From the NCBI GenBank assembly GCA_905206805.1, contig CAJLIR010000001.1, forward strand, positions 62,001 through 126,000: DNA of 64,000 bases, read 5' to 3'. Both the position numbers and the translations under genes were made by a program. Source of the DNA: an uncultured Caryophanales bacterium. GTDB lineage: Bacteria; Bacillota_I; Bacilli_A; RF39; UBA660. The notes under the pieces were generated by a model, which was not told the origin of the DNA, searched no databases, and saw nothing but the letters and a program-made list of their open reading frames with translations. The first letter of the stretch is position 1. Each line of letters begins with the position of its first letter. Shown here one piece after another: positions 53,680-62,111 of this stretch.

Positions 53680-54456
53680 TTAAGAAATCATCTTTTTTAA
53701 ATTACTTAATCCACTTTTTTCTAATCTTGAAATTTGCGCTTGTGAAATTCCTAACTCACTTGATAATTCCATTTGTGTTTTACCAATAATATAGCGTTCT
53801 ACTAATATATATTTTTCTTTTTCCTTAAGTTTCTTGATTGCGTCATTTAAAGCAATTTTTATGTCTTTATCATAATAATCATTTTTTTTATCAGCTAATT
53901 GATCAGCTAAATAAATTGTATCTCCACCATCATTATATATAGGTTCAAACATACTTATTGTATCTCTCATAGAATCAAGTGCACTACTAACTTCATAAAC
54001 TGGTAATCCTAATTTTGACGCAATTGCATCAACTGACGGTTCACGCCCTAAAGAATTAGTAAGTTCTTCTTTTACTTTTAATGCTCTATAGGCTGTATCC
54101 TTAATACTTCGTGCAATTCTAACACTATTATTGTCCCTTAAATAGCGTTTTACTTCTCCTAATATCATTGGAACCGCATAGGTTGAAAATTTAACTTCAT
54201 GAGATAAATCAAAATTATCAATGGCTTTAATTAAACCAACACAACCTACTTGAAATAAATCATCCATATTATCAGTTCTGTTATTGTATTTTTTTAGAAT
54301 TGATAAAACTAATTTTAAATTTCCATTTATCAAATCATCTTTAGCAAATGCATCACCAGCTTGATATTTTCTAAATAAGGAAATCATTTCATCATTTGTT
54401 AAAACTTTAATATTTGCAGTATTCACGCCACATATTTCTACTTTATGACGTGCCAT
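53680..54456 (-). CDS. sigG: Late forespore sigma factor SigG
   Basis: SigG directs late forespore transcription. The 258-residue protein begins with the SigG-specific KVEICGVNTANIKVL and continues with region 2 (NGNLKLVLSILKKYNN...DDLFQVGCVGLIKAIDNFDLSHEVKFSTYAVPMILGEVKRYLRDNN), region 3 and region 4 (GKTQMELSSELGISQAQISRLEKSG). AAAGGAG lies 10 bases before the ATG. In Bacillus it follows sigE directly; here the two are 21 kb apart with the mur/fts genes between. Confidence 0.95.
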   Translation of the reverse strand: MARHKVEICGVNTANIKVLTNDEMISLFRKYQAGDAFAKDDLINGNLKLVLSILKKYNNRTDNMDDLFQVGCVGLIKAIDNFDLSHEVKFSTYAVPMILGEVKRYLRDNNSVRIARSIKDTAYRALKVKEELTNSLGREPSVDAIASKLGLPVYEVSSALDSMRDTISMFEPIYNDGGDTIYLADQLADKKNDYYDKDIKIALNDAIKKLKEKEKYILVERYIIGKTQMELSSELGISQAQISRLEKSGLSNLKKMIS

Positions 54457-54544
54457 ATAAAAAAATCTCCTTTCAAATCTATATTGATTTAAAAGAAGAT
54501 AAAATATTCAAATAATATCTATTTTTAACTAATACACTTAACTA

Positions 54545-54742
54545 TTATTTTTTCTTTTTTGTACTTTTTTCAGTAACATAAGAAATACCAGTACCAGGAA
54601 TTCCTACAGATGTACGAATATTACCTTTCGCAGTTCTTCCTACCCTAGCTCCTTTAGTACCAACACTAAATCCAACTCCACTTTTACTTAAATTAATATT
54701 TATTGGACCTAACTTTATTGTTTTATGAAATCTTAAACCCAT
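54545..54742 (-). CDS. DUF4236 small protein
   Basis: This 65-residue basic protein has the DUF4236 pattern: RFHKTIKLGPININLSKSGVGFSVGTKGARVGR...IPGTGISY. Function is unknown; in other proteins the domain sits at the N-terminus of larger envelope-associated proteins. GGAGG precedes the ATG. It follows cls by 12 bases. Confidence 0.85.
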   Translation of the reverse strand: MGLRFHKTIKLGPININLSKSGVGFSVGTKGARVGRTAKGNIRTSVGIPGTGISYVTEKSTKKKK

Positions 54743-54754
54743 TTTTTCTCCTCC

Positions 54755-56305
54755 TTATAATAATGGCGCTATAGAAATTAATATAGCTTCAAATATTTTT
54801 TTCAAAAATGATCTTTTCTTCCAATTTTCATATTTCATTTGAATAGAATTTTCTTGTGTCAATAAAAAATCTTCCTGAATTTTCTTTTCAGTTCCAGTAT
54901 TATATAACCAAACTCCACACTCATAATTTAAATATAGACTTCTAAAATCAAAATTTATAGTACCTATAACAGCAACGCTAGAATCTACAACACACATCTT
55001 AGAATGTATAAAACCCTTTTCATACTCATAAATTTTGACTCCAGCTTTTAAAAGTTTTTCATAGTATGAACGAGATAATGTAAAGACAATTTTCTTATCA
55101 GGAATATGTGGAATTATAATTCTAACATCTATTCCAGCTAAAGCTGCATTTGTTAAAGAAATTAATGTTTCGTTATCTAAAATTAAATAAGGTGTAGTAA
55201 TATAAACACTTCTTTTAGCACTATTAATCATATTAATATATGTATTTTCGCTTGGATTATTGTGATTATGTGGTCCATCACAAAATGGTAATATAAAACC
55301 ATTATCATCATTTGGATAATTTGGCTCTTCTAATACAAAATCACTATAATTCAAAATTTTATTTTTATTTTCAATGTTCCACATCCTTAAAAACATTATA
55401 ACAAAATTTGTAACAGACTTACCGGTAATTCTAACTCCAGTATCTTTCCAATGACCTAAAGTACTCGTTTTATTAATATATTCATCTCCTATATTAATTC
55501 CACCTGTATAAGCAACTCTTCCATCTATAACAGCAATTTTTCTATGATCTCTATAATTAATATGTATTGACAAAAATGGAAAAATTGGATTAAACATTTT
55601 TGTATATATATTAGGATTATTAAAATTTTCTTTGAAACAATCAGGAATTCTTCTATTACTTCCAATTTGATCAGTTAATATATATATTTTAACTCCTTCT
55701 TTACTTTTTTCTCCTAAAATAGAATAAATTTGTTCCCACATACTACTCTTAGCAATAATAAAATATTCTAAAAATATGTATTTTTCAGCTTTTTTTAAAT
55801 CGATTAATAATTTTTCTAAATATTTTTCACCAATATCTAAATATTCAATATTATTGCTTCTATATAAAGGATAATCAGATACATTTGTTAAAAAACAAGC
55901 CTGTTTATATTTATATATATCCATTTCCTTTAAAATCATATAGTCTTCTTTTTTATAGTTTAAAAATTTTTGAGATAATTCTTTATTTTTAATAAATGTC
56001 TTTTTTAACATCTTAGGAATACCTACATTTCCAAAAAGTAAAAACATAACAATTCCTAAAACTGGTAATACTGCAATTAAAACGATCCAAGTAAGTTTAT
56101 AAGATGGATTAATTGGTTTATGTATAATGTATATAATTGAGAATACTTTTAGAATATTAAAAATTACTTCTGAATATATAAATAAATTATTTGTACCCTT
56201 ATATACCAATAATAAAATCACAATTTGTAAAGCTAAAGTTATCAAAAATACTAAAAATTTTATTATTGTTTGAATACTATTATGCTCTCCTTTATGCTTA
56301 TCCAA
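54755..56305 (-). CDS. cls: Cardiolipin synthase
   Basis: This 516-residue enzyme joins two phosphatidylglycerols. It has two N-terminal membrane helices, then the two phospholipase-D active-site motifs: HINYRDHRKIAVIDGRVAYTGGINIGDEY and GFIHSKMCVVDSSVAVIGTINFDFRS, each with His-Lys-Asp. The start is a TTG at 56305 with AAGGTG five bases upstream. DUF4236 follows. Confidence 0.92.
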   Translation of the reverse strand: MDKHKGEHNSIQTIIKFLVFLITLALQIVILLLVYKGTNNLFIYSEVIFNILKVFSIIYIIHKPINPSYKLTWIVLIAVLPVLGIVMFLLFGNVGIPKMLKKTFIKNKELSQKFLNYKKEDYMILKEMDIYKYKQACFLTNVSDYPLYRSNNIEYLDIGEKYLEKLLIDLKKAEKYIFLEYFIIAKSSMWEQIYSILGEKSKEGVKIYILTDQIGSNRRIPDCFKENFNNPNIYTKMFNPIFPFLSIHINYRDHRKIAVIDGRVAYTGGINIGDEYINKTSTLGHWKDTGVRITGKSVTNFVIMFLRMWNIENKNKILNYSDFVLEEPNYPNDDNGFILPFCDGPHNHNNPSENTYINMINSAKRSVYITTPYLILDNETLISLTNAALAGIDVRIIIPHIPDKKIVFTLSRSYYEKLLKAGVKIYEYEKGFIHSKMCVVDSSVAVIGTINFDFRSLYLNYECGVWLYNTGTEKKIQEDFLLTQENSIQMKYENWKKRSFLKKIFEAILISIAPLL

Positions 56306-56446
56306 TCTATCACCTTCTAACTATAAACATTTTATCATATTTTTTTAGACATTTATACTAAAAAATAAATTTTGTCTTTTATTGTATTAAAAAATTAAAC
56401 ATAGAAAAGTATTTAATGTATAAAATTTTTTAGAGGAAGTGATTTA

Positions 56447-57727
56447 ATGGAGATATTAAATAAATTATTATGGGCTGTTGCATCTGCACTTATTATTGTA
56501 TCAGGAATTTATTTTACAATTAAATTAAAATTTGTTCAATTTGATTTCAAAAAAATACTTTTTTATACATTTAAAAACAATGAAAAAACAAAAGGACTAA
56601 ATCCACTTTCAACATTAATGTTAACCCTAGCTGGAAAAATTGGTGTTGGATCTATTGCCGGAGTTGCTCTTGCGATTTATATAGGAGGAGCTGGAACAAT
56701 TTTTTGGATGTGGGTAATCGCTTTATTATCTGCTTCAAATACATTTGCAGAAACATTTCTAGGAATTCTTTATAAGGAAAAAGATCAAGACGATATTTAT
56801 AAAGGAGGGCCTAGTTATTATATAAAAAAAGGATTAAAGAAAAAAAATCTCGCTATTATATGTTCACTAATAATAATTTTAAGTTACCTTTTTGGATTTA
56901 TTCCAATACAAGCAAATACTATTACAAAATCGGTAAATGAATTTTTTTATATTAATCCAATTATTATAGGTATAATACTATCTTTAATATCAGCTACTAT
57001 TATTTTTGGTGGAATAAAAAAAATAAGTAAAGCTTCTAATAAAATAGTTCCCGTTATGACAATTTTATATTTAATTGTATCAGTTATTATAATCATTAAA
57101 AATATTGACAAAATACCATTTATTTTATTAGAAATTGTAAAAAGTGCTTTTAATTTAAAACCTTTTTTTACAGGGTTTATGGCAACACTTATTATTGGAA
57201 TACAAAGAGGAATATTTGCAAATGAATCTGGACTTGGTACTGGTAGTATTGCATCATCAACAACGTCAAATGATAATCCCATTGTAGCTAGTTATGTTCA
57301 AATGTTAGGAATATATATAGCAACACTACTTATTTGTACTTCTACATTTTTTATTATAATGACATCTAATTATAAAAGTATAAATTTTTCTGATGTTAAT
57401 GGTATTGAAATAACACAATATGCTTTTAATTATCATTTGGGTATTTTTGGTAATATTTTAATTTTTATATCTATTCTTCTTTTTGCTTTCTCAACAATTT
57501 TAACTGGATATTATTATATTGAATCTAATATTAAATTTTTTAAAGGTAACATAAATAAAAAACAATTAGTCTTTATAAAACTAATCACTTTAATATTTTT
57601 ATTTATAGGTTGTATTATTTCTTCAGAAAAATTATGGAATATAGTAGATATTTTAATCTCGATGCTTGCTATTATCAATATATATTCTCTATTAAGATTA
57701 AGAGGTAAAGTTAAGGAAAAATTATAA
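56447..57727 (+). CDS. Alanine/glycine:Na+ symporter, AGCS family
   Basis: The 426-residue protein has 10-11 membrane helices and AGCS signatures: AGKIGVGSIAGVALAIYIGGAGTIFWMW and GIQRGIFANESGLGTGSIA. It imports alanine, glycine or related amino acids with Na+. AGAGGAAGTG precedes the ATG. It converges with the lipase-like gene, with only 1 base between stops. A single-gene plus-strand unit. Confidence 0.9.
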   Translation: MEILNKLLWAVASALIIVSGIYFTIKLKFVQFDFKKILFYTFKNNEKTKGLNPLSTLMLTLAGKIGVGSIAGVALAIYIGGAGTIFWMWVIALLSASNTFAETFLGILYKEKDQDDIYKGGPSYYIKKGLKKKNLAIICSLIIILSYLFGFIPIQANTITKSVNEFFYINPIIIGIILSLISATIIFGGIKKISKASNKIVPVMTILYLIVSVIIIIKNIDKIPFILLEIVKSAFNLKPFFTGFMATLIIGIQRGIFANESGLGTGSIASSTTSNDNPIVASYVQMLGIYIATLLICTSTFFIIMTSNYKSINFSDVNGIEITQYAFNYHLGIFGNILIFISILLFAFSTILTGYYYIESNIKFFKGNINKKQLVFIKLITLIFLFIGCIISSEKLWNIVDILISMLAIINIYSLLRLRGKVKEKL

Positions 57728-57728
57728 A

Positions 57729-58823
57729 TTATTTATTGTTTCTATCAAATATCTGTTTTTTCAAATCATTAGAACAATACTTTATTAAAAATTTGAATAA
57801 ATCTATTATCATTCTTTTTGTTTCTTGATTAATATTTTTTGTTTCTTTTATAATTTTTATTGTCTTACTAAATTTATCTGCTTTAAAATCTAGTAAATTA
57901 TTAATTTCTGCACGAGTACAAACATCAAATAAAGAATTTACAAAATTTTCTCTTTCAATATCATTATATTTATCAAGCCATTTTATAATAGCGCTATCAA
58001 GTTCTCTACTAAAGAAACTAAGTTTAGCTTGAACAAATTCTTTATCTTCAATTTTCCAAGTTGTTAAGTCATGAGCTAATATGCCTGATTCATAGGAATA
58101 TACAACTTTATAGTTATCACCATGTCTTAATAACAATCCGATAAAACTATAATTTGGAATTATATGTTCAAGAATATGTTCCACTTGTTTATATTTTTTT
58201 GATTCGATTTGTTTTTTTCTTAAACCAGGACCATCATTATTATATATTTTAATTATTTTTTTTCTTTTCCAAAAATGACAGTACATACTAGAAACTAGAG
58301 CTAAATTTCCACCTTTAGAATGTCCACCTACTATAATTTTTCCTGATGATAATTTTATATTTTTATTTAAATACTTAATTGCTAGTTCATGTGCTTTTAC
58401 AGGAAATTTATAAGCTAGTTCAAAATCTTCTTTCCAACCACTAATTAAATGATCTGTTCCTTCAAACGAAATATAATTTGTGTTGCTATCAACTTTTATG
58501 TTCATAGCGCAAAATTGTGTTTCATCTGAAGAAATATATTCATAATTAGTGACAATTAAATCTCTATATCTTGCCGTATTTTTTATACTGTCTAATATTT
58601 TAACCGCGCCTTTTACAGCAATAATATTACTATTTATCTGTTTTTTTGTATGAGATAAAAAATAATTATTAGCGATTTCTTCAATAGTCAAATTATTTAC
58701 TTTATCAATATCAAAATCTACATAAGATAAAGAAGCAAAAACTAAATTATCAACATCATTAAAAGGTTCTTCCAGAAATTTTTTATTTCCATATTGTTTT
58801 ATATAATTAAAAATATTCTTCAT
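57729..58823 (-). CDS. Mbeg1-like (DUF2974) alpha/beta-hydrolase
   Basis: The 364-residue cytosolic protein shows a lipase-type nucleophile elbow GGHSKGGNLALVSS (Gly-x-Ser-x-Gly) and FEGTDHLISGWKEDF upstream, typical of the DUF2974/Mbeg1-like family in Firmicutes. The substrate is unknown. It follows tgt by 1 base, so is co-transcribed with it. No signal peptide. Confidence 0.85.
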   Translation of the reverse strand: MKNIFNYIKQYGNKKFLEEPFNDVDNLVFASLSYVDFDIDKVNNLTIEEIANNYFLSHTKKQINSNIIAVKGAVKILDSIKNTARYRDLIVTNYEYISSDETQFCAMNIKVDSNTNYISFEGTDHLISGWKEDFELAYKFPVKAHELAIKYLNKNIKLSSGKIIVGGHSKGGNLALVSSMYCHFWKRKKIIKIYNNDGPGLRKKQIESKKYKQVEHILEHIIPNYSFIGLLLRHGDNYKVVYSYESGILAHDLTTWKIEDKEFVQAKLSFFSRELDSAIIKWLDKYNDIERENFVNSLFDVCTRAEINNLLDFKADKFSKTIKIIKETKNINQETKRMIIDLFKFLIKYCSNDLKKQIFDRNNK

Positions 58824-58824
58824 T

Positions 58825-59931
58825 TTATTTACTTTGATATTTCTTTAAAAATTCATTCTTATAATCTAATAATGTATCTGTTTTTATTGCTTCTCTTAAT
58901 TCTTCTGTCAGTTTAATTAAAAAGCGAATATTATGAATGGATAATAGAGTTCCACCAAGTGACTCACCACATATAATTAAATGTCTAATATATGCCTTAG
59001 TATAATTTTTACAAGCATAACAGTCACAATTTTCCTCTATTGGTGTAAAATCGGCTTTATATTTAGAATTTTTGATATTAATTTTTCCATTTCTAGTAAA
59101 AGCATTTCCATGACGCGCAATTCTTGTTGGTAAAACGCAATCAAACATATCAATACCTCTAATTACTCCCTCAATTATATCAATAGGTTCTCCTACTCCC
59201 ATTAGATATCTTGGTTTATCACTAGGTAAATATCTTATTCCATCGTCAATCATTTTATACATGGTTTCTTTATCTTCTCCAACACTAGTTCCACCAATAC
59301 TATATCCATCAAAACCTATTTTTACGGTTTCTTTTGCGCTAAACTCTCTTAAGTCAGTATATTCTCCACCCTGAACTATTCCAAACAAGGATTGATTTTC
59401 ATTTTTAAAATTTTCTTTCCCTCTTTTAGCCCATCTTAAAGTTCTTTCTGTGCTTTTTTTAGCGTATTCATATTCAGCAGGATAAGGTATGCATTCATCA
59501 AAACTCATCGCAATATCACTATCTAGCTTATTTTGAATTTCTATTGATAGCTCTGGTGTTAAAAATAAATTTGCACCATCAATATGACTTTTGAATTTAA
59601 CACCCTCTTCTGTAATATCTTTTGGTTTAGCTAAAGAAAAAACTTGAAATCCACCACTATCTGTTAAAATTGGTCCATAATAATTCATAAATTTATGTAA
59701 TCCACCGGCAGATTTTACTATGTCTTCTCCTGGTCTTAACCATAAATGATAGGTATTAGATAAAATCACAGCGCTATTACATTCCTTAACTTGTTCTGGA
59801 GTTAAAGTTTTAACGGTTGCTAGCGTACCCACTGGCATAAACATAGGTGTTTCAAAAGTACCATGATTGGTATGTAACAAACCATATCTAGCATTTCCTG
59901 ATTTTTTAAGTAATTCATATTTTATTTTCAT
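58825..59931 (-). CDS. tgt: tRNA-guanine transglycosylase
   Basis: Tgt swaps guanine-34 for preQ1 or queuine in GUN-anticodon tRNAs. The 368-residue TIM barrel has TDSGGFQVFS with the proton-accepting Asp, GIVQGG and GGTSVGE, catalytic DCVLPTRIARHG, and the zinc site CDCYACKNYTKAYIRHL. The ATG at 59931 follows AGGATG. With queH (12648-13262) it gives two steps of queuosine formation; the preQ1 synthesis genes and queA are not in the window. Confidence 0.96.
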   Translation of the reverse strand: MKIKYELLKKSGNARYGLLHTNHGTFETPMFMPVGTLATVKTLTPEQVKECNSAVILSNTYHLWLRPGEDIVKSAGGLHKFMNYYGPILTDSGGFQVFSLAKPKDITEEGVKFKSHIDGANLFLTPELSIEIQNKLDSDIAMSFDECIPYPAEYEYAKKSTERTLRWAKRGKENFKNENQSLFGIVQGGEYTDLREFSAKETVKIGFDGYSIGGTSVGEDKETMYKMIDDGIRYLPSDKPRYLMGVGEPIDIIEGVIRGIDMFDCVLPTRIARHGNAFTRNGKINIKNSKYKADFTPIEENCDCYACKNYTKAYIRHLIICGESLGGTLLSIHNIRFLIKLTEELREAIKTDTLLDYKNEFLKKYQSK

Positions 59932-59987
59932 CAAATCACATCCTAAATGTGATTATATATTATTTTTTATAAAATATCAATTATACA

Positions 59988-60015
59988 TTGACTTTTTTAA
60001 AATTTTTATTATAAT
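59988..60015 (+). promoter_or_regulatory. Promoter of the orphan gene at 60041
   Basis: TTGACT (59988-59993), a 16-base spacer and TATAAT (60010-60015) precede a strong GAGGGGG ribosome binding site. Confidence 0.65.
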
Positions 60016-60040
60016 ATTAAAGAAAAAGAGGGGGATAAAA

Positions 60041-60640
60041 ATGAATAATTTTGAAATTTACGGAACTAAAACTCTAGAAAAAATATCAGATGAACGTATA
60101 AAAGAATTAAATAAAATATCCGTATACGAATATAAAACTTTTATGAATAAACATGAAAACAAATCGTTTATTCCTGATACAACCTATCGTGATAACAATG
60201 TACTTGAACAAAAAATAAAATATAGAGCTAATTGTAGAACTTATTCATTTCGAGATGATGTAGAAAAAACAATATTTGTATGCAGTGCAGTATTTATGAA
60301 TAATAAAAGGTTTCTTGATTCTTTATATAAATGTAATACACTTAATTTATTAATTGAAATAGTTAAATTCAATAATTATCTAGAAGAGCGATATAAAGAC
60401 AAACCAAATCTAATAAACATTCAAAAAAATAATTTTTACCGAAGTGTTATTATAAAAAATAAAGAACAACTAAAAAATACAATTAAATATTTTTATAAAT
60501 TTCATAAGGTAACTGACTTAAATATAATTGTTAATAAATTATCACAAATAATATACTTCGATAACGAATTTTATAATACATATATAAATGATATTGAAAA
60601 TGAGCAAAATAAAACAATCAGTAAAGTAAAAAAAGGCTAA
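60041..60640 (+). CDS. Orphan protein of unknown function
   Basis: This 199-residue soluble, Asn/Lys-rich protein has no recognised family, signal or membrane helix. The start at 60041 is well fixed by GAGGGGG six bases upstream. It has its own promoter and a shared terminator. Alternating helices and a YRANCRTYSF segment are the only notable traits. It lies on the plus strand between two minus-strand units. Confidence 0.65.
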   Translation: MNNFEIYGTKTLEKISDERIKELNKISVYEYKTFMNKHENKSFIPDTTYRDNNVLEQKIKYRANCRTYSFRDDVEKTIFVCSAVFMNNKRFLDSLYKCNTLNLLIEIVKFNNYLEERYKDKPNLINIQKNNFYRSVIIKNKEQLKNTIKYFYKFHKVTDLNIIVNKLSQIIYFDNEFYNTYINDIENEQNKTISKVKKG

Positions 60641-60653
60641 TGCCTTTTTTTAT
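60626..60653. terminator. Bidirectional terminator
   Basis: AAAAAAAGGC and GCCTTTTTTT form a perfect hairpin around TAAT, serving the convergent genes that end at 60640 (+) and 60637 (-). Confidence 0.85.
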
Positions 60654-61263
60654 TATGAAAACTTTTAGATGAATTAACAAATACATCAAAAATTTTTTTA
60701 CAATATTTATCATCAAACATATCCTCAGGATGCCATTCAACACCAATAAAAAAGTTTTTAGTGGGATCTTCAATTGCCTCAATTACACCATCATTGCTCC
60801 TAGCAGATATAAGTAAATTAGGTTTTTTTATTTCATATTTATGCCTACTATTAACATTAATATTATAGTCACCTATTATATCAAATAATTTGGTATTATT
60901 ATAAATAGTAATAGGATGTGTACTACTTAAATTATGAGTATTTTCATTTATTTCTTTCAAATTTCCATTAAAAACTTCACCAATAATCTGCATACCTAAA
61001 CAAATACCTAAAATTGGTATATCTAAATCATAACATTTTTTAACAATTTCATAATCAAAATCAGTAGCTTCATTACCACCCTGTAAAATAAATCCATCAC
61101 ATATATTAACTAAATCTAAACTGCTATTATCATTTATAATTCCAATAACATAGATATCACTATAACTTATTAATGTATTGTAAATATTTTTATAAATAAT
61201 CTGCACGTCTTTATTTGTAATATTTTTATCAGGTCTTAAAATAACACCTATTGTAGGTTTCAT
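60637..61263 (-). CDS. Class I glutamine amidotransferase-like peptidase (PuuD-type)
   Basis: The 208-residue protein has the triad of the family: Cys in LGICLGMQIIGEVFNG (about residue 95), and His and Glu in GVEWHPEDM near the C-terminus. It starts TIGVILRPD and includes FILQGGNEATD. PuuD-like members hydrolyse gamma-glutamyl amides such as gamma-glutamyl-GABA, but the substrate here is not certain. AGAGGATG precedes the ATG. Confidence 0.85.
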   Translation of the reverse strand: MKPTIGVILRPDKNITNKDVQIIYKNIYNTLISYSDIYVIGIINDNSSLDLVNICDGFILQGGNEATDFDYEIVKKCYDLDIPILGICLGMQIIGEVFNGNLKEINENTHNLSSTHPITIYNNTKLFDIIGDYNINVNSRHKYEIKKPNLLISARSNDGVIEAIEDPTKNFFIGVEWHPEDMFDDKYCKKIFDVFVNSSKSFHNKKRH

Positions 61264-61279
61264 AATTCATCCTCTTTCT

Positions 61280-61307
61280 TAAAAAAAATGACTAGTCCAT
61301 ATACTTA
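61280..61307 (-). terminator. Terminator of yneF
   Basis: AATGACTA and TAGTCATT form a stem with a central loop and are followed by T8 on the minus strand, overlapping the yneF stop. Confidence 0.8.
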
Positions 61308-61528
61308 GTCATTGATTTCATCATTTGATTAACTTGTTTTTGACTTGGAGTTCTCCCCATCTGCATCATCATAGCCTTAATCATTTGTTCATTTATAGGA
61401 GGATTTTTTTTCATATATTTTTTCATGTAATTACGTGCTACAAAAAATCCTATAACTCCTCCTGCAATAAGACCACCTAAAAATTTAAGTAAATCAAGAA
61501 AAAATTGTCCCCAATCCATATTTATCAT
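61292..61528 (-). CDS. yneF: YneF family (UPF0154) membrane protein
   Basis: This 78-residue protein has one membrane helix (about residues 13-33) and the family signature ARNYMKKYMKKNPPINEQMIKAMMMQMGRTPSQKQVNQMM. Role unknown. In Bacillus it is the third gene of tkt-yneE(sirA)-yneF, the same order as here. Confidence 0.92.
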   Translation of the reverse strand: MINMDWGQFFLDLLKFLGGLIAGGVIGFFVARNYMKKYMKKNPPINEQMIKAMMMQMGRTPSQKQVNQMMKSMTKYMD

Positions 61529-61599
61529 ATCCTTCCTACAAACATTTTACTAAAATTATTATGCTTTTACAAGTCCTATTTAATTATATTTGTTATTAT

Positions 61600-62037
61600 T
61601 TAGCAATATGCATAATTTATTTTCTTTATAGAATATTCATTTAAAAAGAAATAATCTTTATTATCAAAATCACAAACAAAAATATTATTATTATACCAAT
61701 TAAAAACTCTAAGAGCATATGGAATATTACTATTTGTTTTTAAAACAACACAAGAATAATTAATTTGCAAACATGTTCTTTGACTCGCGTATATGTCATC
61801 AATAAAGAATTTGTTTTTTATCTTTTTTATATATTTATTATTTTTGCCATTAAAATAACTAGAAATTATTTCTTTATTAAAAAATTGACATAACTGGTTA
61901 TATATTGAAATACCATAAACAAAATCATCTTCTCTTAAATGATAAATATTTTCTAGAATTATATATAGTATATTAGTGTTATTCTTATATACATCATAAA
62001 AATCTTTTTTTATAATAAACAAATAATATTTTCTCAT
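61600..62037 (-). CDS. sirA: Probable SirA, sporulation inhibitor of replication initiation
   Basis: This 145-residue protein begins MRKYYLFIIKKDFYDVYKNNTN, like SirA (YneE) proteins, which start MR-x-YYLY-I and keep a basic, aromatic core. It lies exactly between tkt and yneF, where Bacillus has yneE/sirA. SirA binds DnaA domain I to block new replication rounds during sporulation. Sequence identity looks low, so synteny is the stronger support. The true start is 62037, with GGTGAT before it; a longer frame runs antisense-like into tkt and is not used. A terminator of tkt lies upstream, so it must have its own promoter. Confidence 0.7.
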   Translation of the reverse strand: MRKYYLFIIKKDFYDVYKNNTNILYIILENIYHLREDDFVYGISIYNQLCQFFNKEIISSYFNGKNNKYIKKIKNKFFIDDIYASQRTCLQINYSCVVLKTNSNIPYALRVFNWYNNNIFVCDFDNKDYFFLNEYSIKKINYAYC

Positions 62038-62084
62038 AAAATCACCATAATTATTATAAAATAATAATTTTGAAAAAAATGTAG

Positions 62085-62111
62085 AAAAAAAACACTTATA
62101 AAAGTGTTTCC
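62085..62111 (-). terminator. Terminator of tkt
   Basis: AAACACTT and AAGTGTTT form a stem with a four-base loop and T8 on the minus strand, overlapping the tkt stop at 62096. Confidence 0.8.
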
